From: Qipengyuania oceanensis | GTDB lineage: Bacteria; Pseudomonadota; Alphaproteobacteria; Sphingomonadales; Sphingomonadaceae | NCBI RefSeq assembly: GCF_009827535.1 | Contig: NZ_WTYN01000002.1 | Location: 1-64,000, forward strand | DNA length: 64,000 bases | Direction: 5' to 3' | In this document: positions 56,284 to 64,000 of the stretch, in pieces | Position numbering within the stretch: the stretch's first letter is position 1 | How the letters are laid out: each line of letters opens with the position of its first letter | Translations under genes and position numbers: made by a program | The notes under the pieces: generated by a model | The model's database searches: none | Seen by the model: only the letters and a program-made list of their open reading frames with translations | What the model was told of the DNA's origin: nothing

Positions 56284-57837
56284 ATGACCGACACCAGCAA
56301 GGCTATCACCTTCGACCAGTTCATCCGCCAGTGGGCGCAGGAGCGTCCGGACAACGTGGCGATGGAGCAGGAAGAACGCGTTCTCACATTCGCCGATCTC
56401 GAGGAACACGGCCGCCGGATCGTGACCTGGCTGCAGGCGCAGGGCCTGGCGAAGGGCGACCGGATATCGTGGCTCGGCAAGAACGAGCTGACCTATTTCC
56501 TGATGTTCTACGCCGCCGCGCGGCTGGGCATCGTCACCGTCCCGATCGGCTGGCGGCTGACCGCGCCCGAGATCGCCTACATCCTCGGCGACACCGGTGC
56601 GAAGCTGCTGGTGTGCGGCGAGGAGTTCCTCGACACCGCGCACAAGGCCGGCGAACGCCTGGACAGCCCGCCGCAAATCGTCACCTCGCAGGATTTCGAA
56701 CGACAGGTCGCCGATACGCCCGCCGACGATTTCGCTCCTGCCGGGCCCGACGACGCGGTGTTGCAACTCTATACCTCCGGCACGACCGGCAATCCCAAGG
56801 GTGCGGTACTGTCGAACCGCAATCTCTTTTCGCTGCGCCTCGCCAACGGTGCCGACGACCAGCCGTGGTCGACGTGGGAAGAGGACGAGGCGATCCTGGT
56901 ATGCATGCCCTGCGCCCACATCGGCGGCACCGGCCTCGGGATCATGGCGATCGCCGGCGGCGTGCGGGCAATCGTGCAGAAGGAATTCAGCCCCGAAGGC
57001 GTACATGACGGGTTCGATGCGGGGATCACCCGCCTGTTCATCGTCCCTGCCGCACTGCAGATGGTGATCCAGCATCCGCGCGCAAAGGAGACCGATTTCT
57101 CGCGCGTACGCTACGTCATGTACGGCGCCGCGCCGATCCCGCTCGAACTGCTGAGGGAAGCGGTGCAGACGATCTCGAACGCCGGCTTCCTGCAATGCTA
57201 CGGCATGACCGAGACGACCGGCACGATCGCCATTCTGCCGCCCGAAGACCATACGCTCGAAGGCAACCAGCGCATGCGCAGCGCAGGCAAGGCCGTTCCG
57301 GGCACGGAAATGAAGGTCGTCGACGAGGACGGCAACACGCTGCCCGTGGGCGAAGTGGGCGAGTTGTGCGTCAAGTCGCCGTCCAACATGCTCGGCTACT
57401 GGAACCTCGACGAGGCGACCAGCGGGGCGCTCAAGGACGGCTGGATGCATACCGGGGATGCGGCCTACATGGACGAGGACGGCTACGCCTATATCCAGGA
57501 TCGCATCAAGGACATGATCATCTCCGGCGGCGAGAACGTCTATCCGGCGGAGGTCGAGAGCGGCATCTACGGCCACCCGGACGTTGCCGAAGTGGCGGTG
57601 ATCGGCGTGCCCGACCAGAAATGGGGCGAGGCGGTCAAGGCGGTCTGCGTGCCCAAGCCGGGCCACTCGATCGATGCAGGCGAAATTATCGCCTATGCCC
57701 GCGAGCATCTCGCACCGTACAAGGTTCCCAAGACGATCGACGTGATCGAGGCCTTGCCGCGCAACCCGTCCGGCAAGATCCTCCGGCGCGAGCTGCGTGC
57801 ACCCTACTGGGAAGGGCAGGAACGCCAGGTCAACTGA
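56284..57837 (+). CDS. AMP-dependent acyl-CoA synthetase/ligase
   Basis: A 517-residue ANL-superfamily enzyme that activates a carboxylic acid with ATP and CoA. It has the P-loop-like LYTSGTTGNPKGA, CYGMTETTG, HTGDAAYMDEDGY, DMIISGGENVYPAEVE and the catalytic Lys in NPSGKILRRE. Probably long- or medium-chain acyl-CoA synthetase; chain preference cannot be told. GGAGAG precedes ATG 56284. Confidence 0.92.
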   Translation: MTDTSKAITFDQFIRQWAQERPDNVAMEQEERVLTFADLEEHGRRIVTWLQAQGLAKGDRISWLGKNELTYFLMFYAAARLGIVTVPIGWRLTAPEIAYILGDTGAKLLVCGEEFLDTAHKAGERLDSPPQIVTSQDFERQVADTPADDFAPAGPDDAVLQLYTSGTTGNPKGAVLSNRNLFSLRLANGADDQPWSTWEEDEAILVCMPCAHIGGTGLGIMAIAGGVRAIVQKEFSPEGVHDGFDAGITRLFIVPAALQMVIQHPRAKETDFSRVRYVMYGAAPIPLELLREAVQTISNAGFLQCYGMTETTGTIAILPPEDHTLEGNQRMRSAGKAVPGTEMKVVDEDGNTLPVGEVGELCVKSPSNMLGYWNLDEATSGALKDGWMHTGDAAYMDEDGYAYIQDRIKDMIISGGENVYPAEVESGIYGHPDVAEVAVIGVPDQKWGEAVKAVCVPKPGHSIDAGEIIAYAREHLAPYKVPKTIDVIEALPRNPSGKILRRELRAPYWEGQERQVN

Positions 57838-57850
57838 CCGGCTGACCACG

Positions 57851-58444
57851 ATGAAGCGCCATGCCCCCGCAACCGGCCGCAACAGTGCGCCGATCGCCGA
57901 TGTTCTGCGGCGCGAACTGCCGGACGAAGGGCTGGTGCTGGAGATAGCGAGCGGCACGGGCGAACACGCGGTCTTTTTCGCGCGAGAATTCCCGCAGATC
58001 ACCTGGCTGCCGACCGATCGGGAGGCGAGCGAGCTCGCCTCGATCGCTGCGTGGACCGAGGACGCGGGGGTCGGCAATATCGCAGAGCCGGTCGTCCTCG
58101 ATGCATCGGCGCACGACTGGCCCGTCATCGGTGCCGATGCCATCGTCTGCATCAACATGATCCACATCAGCCCGTGGGAGGCGACCGAGGGTCTGATGCG
58201 GGGAGCGGGTCGTCTGCTGGACAGCGGGGCGCCGCTGGTCCTGTACGGGCCTTACCGCGAGGCCGGCGTCGAAACCGCGCTGTCGAACGAGCAGTTCGAG
58301 CTCTGGCTGAAGGATCGCGATCCGCGTTTTGGACTCCGCAACATCGAGGATGTCGATGCGCTTGCGGCGCGTCACGGCCTCGCGCGGACCGCGCGCCACG
58401 AAATGCCGGCGAACAATCTGACGCTGGTCTACCGCAAGCGCTGA
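57851..58444 (+). CDS. DUF938 SAM-dependent methyltransferase-like protein
   Basis: A 197-residue Rossmann methyltransferase fold. It has the SAM site LEIASGTGEHAVFFA, and the INMIHISPW and LYGPYREAG motifs of the DUF938 family (human METTL26 relatives). Substrate unknown. It starts 13 bases after the ligase stop, so probably the same operon. Confidence 0.85.
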   Translation: MKRHAPATGRNSAPIADVLRRELPDEGLVLEIASGTGEHAVFFAREFPQITWLPTDREASELASIAAWTEDAGVGNIAEPVVLDASAHDWPVIGADAIVCINMIHISPWEATEGLMRGAGRLLDSGAPLVLYGPYREAGVETALSNEQFELWLKDRDPRFGLRNIEDVDALAARHGLARTARHEMPANNLTLVYRKR

Positions 58445-58448
58445 GCAG

Positions 58449-59369
58449 TCAGATGTTCGTGCCTTCCTCGCGGGCGAGGGCGGCAAGATCCTGCCTGGCG
58501 AGCCGGTGCTCGCGCCAGGCCACGATCACGCCCGCGGCGATGACGAGCGGCGCGCCGAGCCAGGTGGTCGCGGATGGCAACCGGTCGAACAGCCCCCAAC
58601 CCAGCAGCGTTGCCCAAAGCAGAGAGGTGTAGTCCATCACCATCACGCTCGCGACCATCCCGTAGCGCAGGGAGGCGGTCAGCAGGAGCTGCGCCACGAG
58701 CCCCAGGCCCGCGAGGCTCGCCAGCATGGACCACTGTTCCGCCGTGTGCGCAGTGTATACGAAGGGCAGCATCGCCCCCATGATCGGCAGGCTGAAGAGC
58801 GAGAAATAGAACACCACCGTGATCGGTTCCTCGGTCCGGCCAAGGTCGCGGATCAGCACCGAGATCAGGGCGATGAGCATGGCGGCGGCAAGTCCAATCG
58901 CCGCGCCCAGTAGAGGCAGGTCCGAGCCGCCCGGCTGGGTGATGACCAGCACGCCGGTGAAGCCCAGCGCCACCGCGCCCCAGCGGTATCGACCGACCTT
59001 TTCCTTGAGCAGCACGGCGGCCAGGATCACTGCCCAGATGGCCGCGGTAAAGACGATAGTGGTCGCCTCGGCGAGAGGCAGCATCATCACCGCGGTGAAG
59101 TTGAGCGCCATGCTGGCAAGACCGATCAGCGCCCGGCGGGCGTGCGCGCCGACCCGCGTGGTCTTGAGCCGGGCCACTTCGCCTCGCAGCAGAAGCCAGC
59201 CGAGAATGGCGAAGATCGTCGGGACCTGCCGCCAAAAGACGATCTCCGCGAGGTGAATGCCGCTCTCGCCCGCCAGCTTGACTATCGCCAGCATCACCGA
59301 AAGCACGATCGCGGCGAGCAGGCGGAGCAGCAGGGCCATGATCGGACGGTTGTGGACGGATGCGGTCAC
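58449..59369 (-). CDS. DMT-superfamily (EamA) transporter
   Basis: About 306 residues with ten predicted membrane helices in two EamA repeats (LAEIVFWRQVPTIFAILGWL ... LPLAEATTIVFTAAIWAVIL; the second repeat ends ASVMVMDYTSLLWATLLGWG). Substrate unknown. The start is unsure: GTG 59369 (VTASVHNRPIMALLL) or ATG 59339; no ribosome site decides. Confidence 0.82.
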   Translation of the reverse strand: MTASVHNRPIMALLLRLLAAIVLSVMLAIVKLAGESGIHLAEIVFWRQVPTIFAILGWLLLRGEVARLKTTRVGAHARRALIGLASMALNFTAVMMLPLAEATTIVFTAAIWAVILAAVLLKEKVGRYRWGAVALGFTGVLVITQPGGSDLPLLGAAIGLAAAMLIALISVLIRDLGRTEEPITVVFYFSLFSLPIMGAMLPFVYTAHTAEQWSMLASLAGLGLVAQLLLTASLRYGMVASVMVMDYTSLLWATLLGWGLFDRLPSATTWLGAPLVIAAGVIVAWREHRLARQDLAALAREEGTNI

Positions 59370-59452
59370 GCGCTGGCTCTGCGCCCGAGCGCGACCGCTG
59401 GCAAGAAAGCCATCATTGTGCCCGCGATAAAGGTTTCCCATATGCGCGCGCG

Positions 59453-59686
59453 ATGCTGCAGCTCCACGCCTTCCTCACCTTTGCCAGCGATGCCGAGATC
59501 ATGGCGCTGTGGGGCGCAGCCTTCGTCGCGCTGGGCCTGCTGGCCAACTATATGGAGCGACGTCGAATGAAGCGCGCGCGGATCGACCGGCTCGGCTGGG
59601 TGCCGTGGGTGCCGATCTTCCTGTTCTGCCTGGTCATCGGCGGCGGGCTGCTGGTATTCTCGCTACCGCAGGTAATCGCCGGCTAG
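59453..59686 (+). CDS. Small two-helix membrane protein
   Basis: A 77-residue hypothetical protein with two hydrophobic segments (EIMALWGAAFVALGLLANYM and WVPIFLFCLVIGGGLLVFSL) around a strongly basic loop (ERRRMKRARIDR). The 3' end overlaps the convergent cpaF gene by 4 bases. Not recognised as a named family. Confidence 0.62.
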   Translation: MLQLHAFLTFASDAEIMALWGAAFVALGLLANYMERRRMKRARIDRLGWVPWVPIFLFCLVIGGGLLVFSLPQVIAG

Positions 59687-61209
59687 AGGCAGGCTTCCAG
59701 ATACGCCTGGTCGAAGCCGAACTGGCGGGCTTTCTCCAGCGTATAGGGGCGCAGGCCCGACGAGCGGAACTCGCCGAGGATCTTGCCGTCCTCGCTCTCG
59801 TCCAGGTATTCGAACTTGAACAGTTCCTGCGTCACGATGACGTCGCCTTCCATCCCGATGACCTCGGTGATGTTGGTCGTGCGGCGCGAGCCGTCGCGCA
59901 GACGCTTGACCTGCACGATCAGGTCGACCGATTCGGCGATCTGGCGGCTGATGGCTTCCTTGGGGATCTTGATGTCGCCCATCAGGATCATGTTCTCCAT
60001 ACGGCCCAGGCATTCGCGCGGGCTGTTGGCGTGAAGCGTACACATCGAGCCGTCGTGGCCGGTGTTCATGGCGGCGAGAAGGTCGAAACACTCCGCACCA
60101 CGGATTTCGCCCAGGATGATCCGGTCGGGACGCATACGCAGGGCGTTCTTGACGAGATCGCCGATCGTGATGGCACCCTGGCCTTCCAGGTTCGGGGGAC
60201 GGGTTTCCAGCGGCAGCCAGTGCGGCTGCTGCAGGCGGAGTTCGGCCGCATCCTCGATCGTCAGCACGCGCTCGCCCGGGTCGATCATCTTCGACAAAGC
60301 ATTGAGCATTGTGGTCTTGCCCGAACCGGTACCGCCCGAAATGACCACGTTCATCCGGCAGGCACCGGCGATCTTGAGCGCGGTGCACATCTTGTCGCTC
60401 ATCGAGCCGAAGTCGCGCAGCATGTCGAGCGTGATCGGCTTTTCGGAGAATTTACGAATCGAGATCGCGGTGCCGCGCAGCGAGAGCGGCGGAACGATGA
60501 CGTTCACACGGCTGCCGTCCTTGAGGCGGGCGTCGGCGAGCGGGGTGGTCTGGTCGACACGGCGGCCGACCTGGTTCACGATCCGCTGCGCGATCTGGAA
60601 CAGATGCTGTTCGTCGCGGAACTGGATCGGCGCCATGATCAGCTTGCCGCCCTTTTCGATGTAGGTCTGCTGCGGCCCGTTGACCATGATGTCCGACACG
60701 TCCGGATCGTTGAGCAGTTCCTCGAGCGGACCGAAACCGAGCAGTTCGTCGATCAGGACCTTTTCGAGCGCGAACTGTTCACGCCTGTTCAGCGTGACCT
60801 TCAGCTCGGCCAGCACTTCCATGATGATCGGCCGGAATTCCTCCGACAGCTCTTCCTTGCTCAGCGTGGCTGCCGCTTCGGGATCGACTCGTTCGAGCAG
60901 GCGCGGCAGCACCTGTTCCTTGATCTTGTGGACGCTGGCTTCGAATCCGCCGACTTCCTGCTGCTCGTGAATGGCGTTGGCGCGGTCTGCGAGACGCGAG
61001 AGTGCTTCGGCGTTCGGGCCGGCGGACGAGGCCGGATCCGCGCCTTCGCCCGCGGGCAGCGGCGGGAATTGGTCCCCCCCTTTCGGCAGGTCATCCTCGA
61101 CCGGCGCGGGGCGACCGCTGCCGCCCGTCATCGGACGCGCCACACCGAAGGAGGGACGCGCGCCGGGTTTCATGCCGGCAGGCCCGTTCTTCCGTCCGAA
61201 TGCGCTCAT
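59683..61209 (-). CDS. cpaF: Type IV pilus/tad secretion ATPase CpaF
   Basis: A 508-residue GspE/TadA-type ATPase. A low-complexity start of about 60 residues precedes helices, the DPDVSDIMVNGP block, Walker A (SGGTGSGKTTML), the Asp box (LTIEDAAELRLQQPHW), Walker B-like LGEIRGAECFDLL and the His box (STLHAN variant MCTLHANSP). It would power Flp pilus assembly at the inner membrane. No other cpa/tad gene is in the window. ATG 61209 is chosen over an upstream start. Confidence 0.94.
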   Translation of the reverse strand: MSAFGRKNGPAGMKPGARPSFGVARPMTGGSGRPAPVEDDLPKGGDQFPPLPAGEGADPASSAGPNAEALSRLADRANAIHEQQEVGGFEASVHKIKEQVLPRLLERVDPEAAATLSKEELSEEFRPIIMEVLAELKVTLNRREQFALEKVLIDELLGFGPLEELLNDPDVSDIMVNGPQQTYIEKGGKLIMAPIQFRDEQHLFQIAQRIVNQVGRRVDQTTPLADARLKDGSRVNVIVPPLSLRGTAISIRKFSEKPITLDMLRDFGSMSDKMCTALKIAGACRMNVVISGGTGSGKTTMLNALSKMIDPGERVLTIEDAAELRLQQPHWLPLETRPPNLEGQGAITIGDLVKNALRMRPDRIILGEIRGAECFDLLAAMNTGHDGSMCTLHANSPRECLGRMENMILMGDIKIPKEAISRQIAESVDLIVQVKRLRDGSRRTTNITEVIGMEGDVIVTQELFKFEYLDESEDGKILGEFRSSGLRPYTLEKARQFGFDQAYLEACL

Positions 61210-61383
61210 TCCCTCGTCCCCCCGAAAGGTAGTCAATCAAACCGGCCCTCTGGATCGCCTGACTTGGCGAAGAGAGCCTTCCGAGACGCGGTGAATAATT
61301 TGGAAACCTTATTTTTTTCCTAAAGCTGCGCTTCCCGCAAACATCGCATCGCTCTAGGGGCGGAGACGATTGCAGGGCAGGGG

Positions 61384-62277
61384 ATGGACGTGGAGCACGG
61401 CGAGCGAAGGGGGCAATGGCTCGCCCTGGCGGGATTTGCGACGCTGTCGTGCGGGGATGCCATCATCAAGACGATGGCCGGGGAATGGCCCCCGGTCGCC
61501 GTTGCGACCTTGCGGTTTTCCATCGGTGCCGTGATGCTGACGTCCCTGTTGCTCTGGAAAGAGGGGCCGCAGGCATTCTGGCCCAGGCATCCCTGGCTTC
61601 AGGCGTTTCGCGGGTTGTGCCTCGCCGGTGCCTCGCTGCTGTTCTTCAGCGCGATTTACGTGATGCCGCTCGCAGAGGCGATGGCGCTGACCTTCCTCGC
61701 GCCGATTTTCACCGCGCTGCTGAGCGGCCCGATCCTCAAGGAGAAGGTTCGCCCCGTGGTTTTCGTGGCCTGTGCCATGGCCCTCGTCGGCGTGTTCATC
61801 GTGCTGCGGCCGAACCTCGCCGAACTGGGTCTCGTCGCGCTGTTCCCACTCGGATCCGCGCTGTTCTTCAGCTGCATGGTGATCGCCAATCGAGCCAGCG
61901 CCGGGCACGGCAGCGCACTGTCGATGCAGGTCTTCATGAGCGTCGTCGCCGCGCCGCTGCTGCTTGTCGCGGCAATCATGGGCGATGCGACCGGCCTCGC
62001 GCCGATAGCGCCAATCGTGCCGGACTGGTCGGTAGCGGCACGTTGCGCGATCGTCGCCGTGACCGCGAGCACGGCGCATTACCTGATCTATCTCGGGACG
62101 GCGCGCGCGGGGGCTTCGAGCGTCGCGCCGATGAGCTACGTGCAGATCATCGTCGCCTCGATCCTCGGCTGGGCGATTTTCGGAAACATTCCCGACGTGC
62201 TCACATGGACCGGCGTCGCCGTGATAGTCGGCTCGGGCCTGTTCCTCTGGTGGCGGACGCGCAAGAGCGCGGCTTGA
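61384..62277 (+). CDS. DMT-superfamily (EamA) transporter
   Basis: A 297-residue protein with about ten helices and two EamA domains (LALAGFATLSCGDAIIKTMA, YVMPLAEAMALTFLAPIFTA; second repeat YLIYLGTARAGASSVAPMSY, IIVASILGWAIFG). It is a second DMT exporter within 2 kb of the one at 58449 but with low similarity by eye. Substrate unknown. Its stop abuts the putative vapBC operator. Confidence 0.87.
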   Translation: MDVEHGERRGQWLALAGFATLSCGDAIIKTMAGEWPPVAVATLRFSIGAVMLTSLLLWKEGPQAFWPRHPWLQAFRGLCLAGASLLFFSAIYVMPLAEAMALTFLAPIFTALLSGPILKEKVRPVVFVACAMALVGVFIVLRPNLAELGLVALFPLGSALFFSCMVIANRASAGHGSALSMQVFMSVVAAPLLLVAAIMGDATGLAPIAPIVPDWSVAARCAIVAVTASTAHYLIYLGTARAGASSVAPMSYVQIIVASILGWAIFGNIPDVLTWTGVAVIVGSGLFLWWRTRKSAA

Positions 62278-62279
62278 CA

Positions 62280-62300
62280 TGATATCATCGAGTGATATCA
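62280..62300 (+). promoter_or_regulatory. Putative operator of the VapBC-type module
   Basis: Two copies of the self-complementary octamer TGATATCA at 62280-62287 and 62293-62300, 13 bases apart, directly before the antitoxin ATG. Autoregulation by a ribbon-helix-helix antitoxin at such repeats is typical. Confidence 0.6.
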
Positions 62301-62309
62301 GCCCACCTA

Positions 62310-62537
62310 ATGCGGACGCTGGTCGAGATTCCCGATGACGACATTCGCTGGCTCGACCGCCAGGCCGACGAGCGCGGAGTGTCGCGGACCGCGCTGGTTC
62401 GGGAAGCGGTCGCGCAGATGCGCAGCGGGACGTCGCGCCGCGGCGTGGACGGCTATTTCGGCATGTGGCGGGATCGCTCCGACGTGGGCGAGGGGCAATC
62501 GTTCCAGCGCCGCATCCGCAATGGCGATCCGACTTGA
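62310..62537 (+). CDS. Ribbon-helix-helix antitoxin (VapB-like)
   Basis: A 75-residue CopG/RHH protein. It begins MRTLVEIPDDDIRWLDRQAD, with the recognition strand TLVEI and helix SRTALVREAVAQM; its C-terminal part (GYFGMWRDRSDVGEGQSFQR) would wrap the toxin. ATG 62310 is used; the longer GTG-started frame would translate the operator. The stop overlaps the toxin TTG. Confidence 0.82.
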   Translation: MRTLVEIPDDDIRWLDRQADERGVSRTALVREAVAQMRSGTSRRGVDGYFGMWRDRSDVGEGQSFQRRIRNGDPT

Positions 62538-62899
62538 CCGGCGTGCTGTTCGATAGCGCGATCCTGGTCGATGCACTCGTCGGGCTCGACGATGCCCGGA
62601 CCGAGATCGTGAAGCATTCCGATCGCTGGATCACCCGGCTCGGCTGGACCGAGGTGCTGGCCGGAGCGAAGGGCGACGAGCAGCAGGTCGAAGAGTATCT
62701 CGATCATTTCAAGGTGATCGAGATCGGCGAGGACATCGCCCGCCGCTCGGCCTCGCTGCGTCGCCAGCGCCCGCAAATGGCGCTTGGCGATGCGATCGGT
62801 CTCGCCGCCGCGCAGGTCACCGGCCGGATCTACATCACCCGCAATACGGCGGCCTTTTCCGGCGCAATGCCCGGCGTGCGCATCCCTTACACCCTCTGA
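62534..62899 (+). CDS. PIN-domain toxin (VapC-like)
   Basis: A 121-residue PIN nuclease-like protein. The acids are Asp in VLFDSAILVDAL, Glu in GWTEVLAGA and Asp in LGDAIGLAAA. At the fourth site the motif reads ITRNTAAF, without the usual Asp. It would cleave RNA when freed from the antitoxin. TTG 62534 overlaps the antitoxin stop; GTG 62543 is an alternative. Confidence 0.82.
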   Translation: MTGVLFDSAILVDALVGLDDARTEIVKHSDRWITRLGWTEVLAGAKGDEQQVEEYLDHFKVIEIGEDIARRSASLRRQRPQMALGDAIGLAAAQVTGRIYITRNTAAFSGAMPGVRIPYTL

Positions 62900-62920
62900 A
62901 CCAAGGATACCCTTTCCAAC

Positions 62921-64000
62921 ATGTGCGGAATCATCGGAATTGTCGGCAAGCAGGCCGTCGCAGACCGGCTCGTCGACGGGCTCAAGCGGATGGAATATCG
63001 CGGCTACGATAGCGCGGGGATCTGCACGATCGACGGCGGTGAACTGATCCGCAGGCGCGCGGAGGGCAAGCTCGCCAACCTGGTCGAGGAGCTGCGCGAA
63101 CATCCCGCCGCGGGTGATGTCGGCATCGCCCATACCCGTTGGGCAACGCATGGCGCGCCGACCGCCCGCAACGCTCACCCGCACGCGACGGAGCATGTGG
63201 CGCTGGTCCACAACGGTATCATCGAGAACTACAAGGAACTGCGGCAGGAACTTCTCGACGACGGGCGCAAGCTCGAAAGCGAGACCGACAGCGAGGTGGT
63301 CACGCATCTGATCTCGCGCCGGATCGAGTCCGGCGAGAGTTTCGAGGACGCGATCAGGAATGTCTTGCCCCGGCTTCGCGGTGCCTTTGCTCTCGCCATC
63401 GTGTTTCGCGACCATCCCGACATGGTGGTCGGCGCGCGGCTTGGGTCGCCGCTGGTAGTCGGTTACGGCGAAGGCGAGACCTATCTCGGGTCCGACGCGC
63501 TCGCGCTTGCGCCGCTGACGCAGAGAATCTCCTACCTGGAAGAAGGCGACTGGGTCGTCGTCACGCGCGAAGGCGCGCAGATCTACGACGAGACGAACGA
63601 ACTGGTCGAGCGGCCGATCACCCATTCGGGCGCCTCGGCGGCGGCGGTAGAAAAGGGCAATTACCGCCATTTCATGCAGAAGGAGATCTTCGAGCAGCCG
63701 ACCGTGGTCGCGCAGACACTCGCCTCCTATGTGCGGCAGGCGGATCGCTCGGTCGCGCTGCCGCAGCTCGACGTCGATCTGGGCGAGATCAACCGCGTGA
63801 CGATCGTCGCCTGCGGAACGTCCTATTATGCAGGGCTGGTCGCGAAATACTGGTTCGAGCAGTTCGCGCGGCTGCCGGTCGACATCGATGTGGCGAGCGA
63901 ATTTCGCTATCGCGAGCCGGTGCTCGAGCCGGGCGGGCTGGCGCTGTTCATCTCCCAGAGCGGGGAAACCGCCGACACGCTGGCCGCGCTGCGCCACTGC
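62921..64000 (+). CDS. glmS: Glutamine-fructose-6-phosphate aminotransferase (3' end outside)
   Basis: First step of UDP-GlcNAc synthesis: makes glucosamine-6-phosphate from fructose-6-phosphate and glutamine. The first 360 residues are visible. Cys2 in MCGIIGIVG is the glutaminase nucleophile, with RMEYRGYDSAG, HTRWATHGAPT and the first SIS domain (VACGTSYYAGLVAKYW, ISQSGETADT). It is cut by the right edge. Ribosome site AAGGA lies 13 bases upstream, rather far. Confidence 0.97.
   Translation, partial: MCGIIGIVGKQAVADRLVDGLKRMEYRGYDSAGICTIDGGELIRRRAEGKLANLVEELREHPAAGDVGIAHTRWATHGAPTARNAHPHATEHVALVHNGIIENYKELRQELLDDGRKLESETDSEVVTHLISRRIESGESFEDAIRNVLPRLRGAFALAIVFRDHPDMVVGARLGSPLVVGYGEGETYLGSDALALAPLTQRISYLEEGDWVVVTREGAQIYDETNELVERPITHSGASAAAVEKGNYRHFMQKEIFEQPTVVAQTLASYVRQADRSVALPQLDVDLGEINRVTIVACGTSYYAGLVAKYWFEQFARLPVDIDVASEFRYREPVLEPGGLALFISQSGETADTLAALRHC

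Noticed and set aside
56209-58167. 652-codon minus-strand frame opposite the acyl-CoA ligase
   Set aside because: Antisense shadow; the ligase on the plus strand carries all ANL motifs.
62453-63997. 514-codon minus-strand frame opposite glmS and vapC
   Set aside because: It is the shadow of clearly recognisable genes and has no family motif.

Overview
The window looks like chromosome of an alphaproteobacterium of the Sphingomonadales, most probably an Erythrobacteraceae member. The grounds are the high-GC coding style, a ChvG/ChvI–HprK–PTS–pckA cluster, a CcrM methyltransferase under an apparent CtrA box, three-gene pntAA/AB/B, and two kinds of dispersed inverted repeat often seen in sphingomonads. 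The genus is inferred; no rRNA is present.

Layout. Positions 1-3375 are accessory: an IS256-type transposase running off the left edge, a glycosyltransferase gene cut by that element, a membrane glycosyltransferase-like gene, and about 600 AT-richer bases without a recognisable gene. From 3376 onward the DNA is a dense core chromosome. 3376-7660 holds a siroheme-synthase-like gene, lysA, an LptM-like lipoprotein and argH, diverging from a TlpA-like thioredoxin lipoprotein. A tRNA-Val follows, then asparaginase, an MDR oxidoreductase, an M28 peptidase, truA and fmt, recR, def and rmuC. 16268-23433 is a regulatory block on the minus strand (chvI-chvG-hprK-rapZ-EIIA-HPr-RNA methyltransferase) divergent from pckA. 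23568-30965 holds DUF937 and DUF3597 proteins, a TonB-family protein, a hydrolase, two tandem cysteine desulfurase genes with a 2Fe-2S ferredoxin, a DUF4349 lipoprotein and an SDR. 30978-39567 holds a DJ-1/PfpI protein, parC, a duplicated-repeat periplasmic protein, a cca/Nudix/DUF1285/GNAT group, a PQQ-type sugar dehydrogenase and rnhB. 39686-46002 holds SDRs, ccrM, folP, a hemerythrin and an NtrC-like regulator with a degenerate GAFTGA motif. 46167-49745 is a tiny cytochrome oxidase subunit IV followed by the transhydrogenase operon. 49841-53003 is a translationally coupled trio: beta-helix protein, diheme cytochrome, alpha/beta hydrolase. 53104-61209 holds a racemase, dGTPase-like and metabolic genes, two DMT transporters and cpaF. 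62310-62899 is a VapBC-type module with a putative operator, and glmS runs off the right edge.

How the genes work together. The chvI operon carries PTS phosphorelay proteins without any sugar permease, so it should be regulatory and may link to pckA and to RapZ/GlmS-type amino-sugar control; glmS lies in the window but far away. The least explained unit is the beta-helix/diheme/hydrolase trio, because the first two families are a known gene pair without an assigned function. The most informative regulatory region is upstream of ccrM, where five GANTC sites and a CtrA-like box lie within 200 bp.
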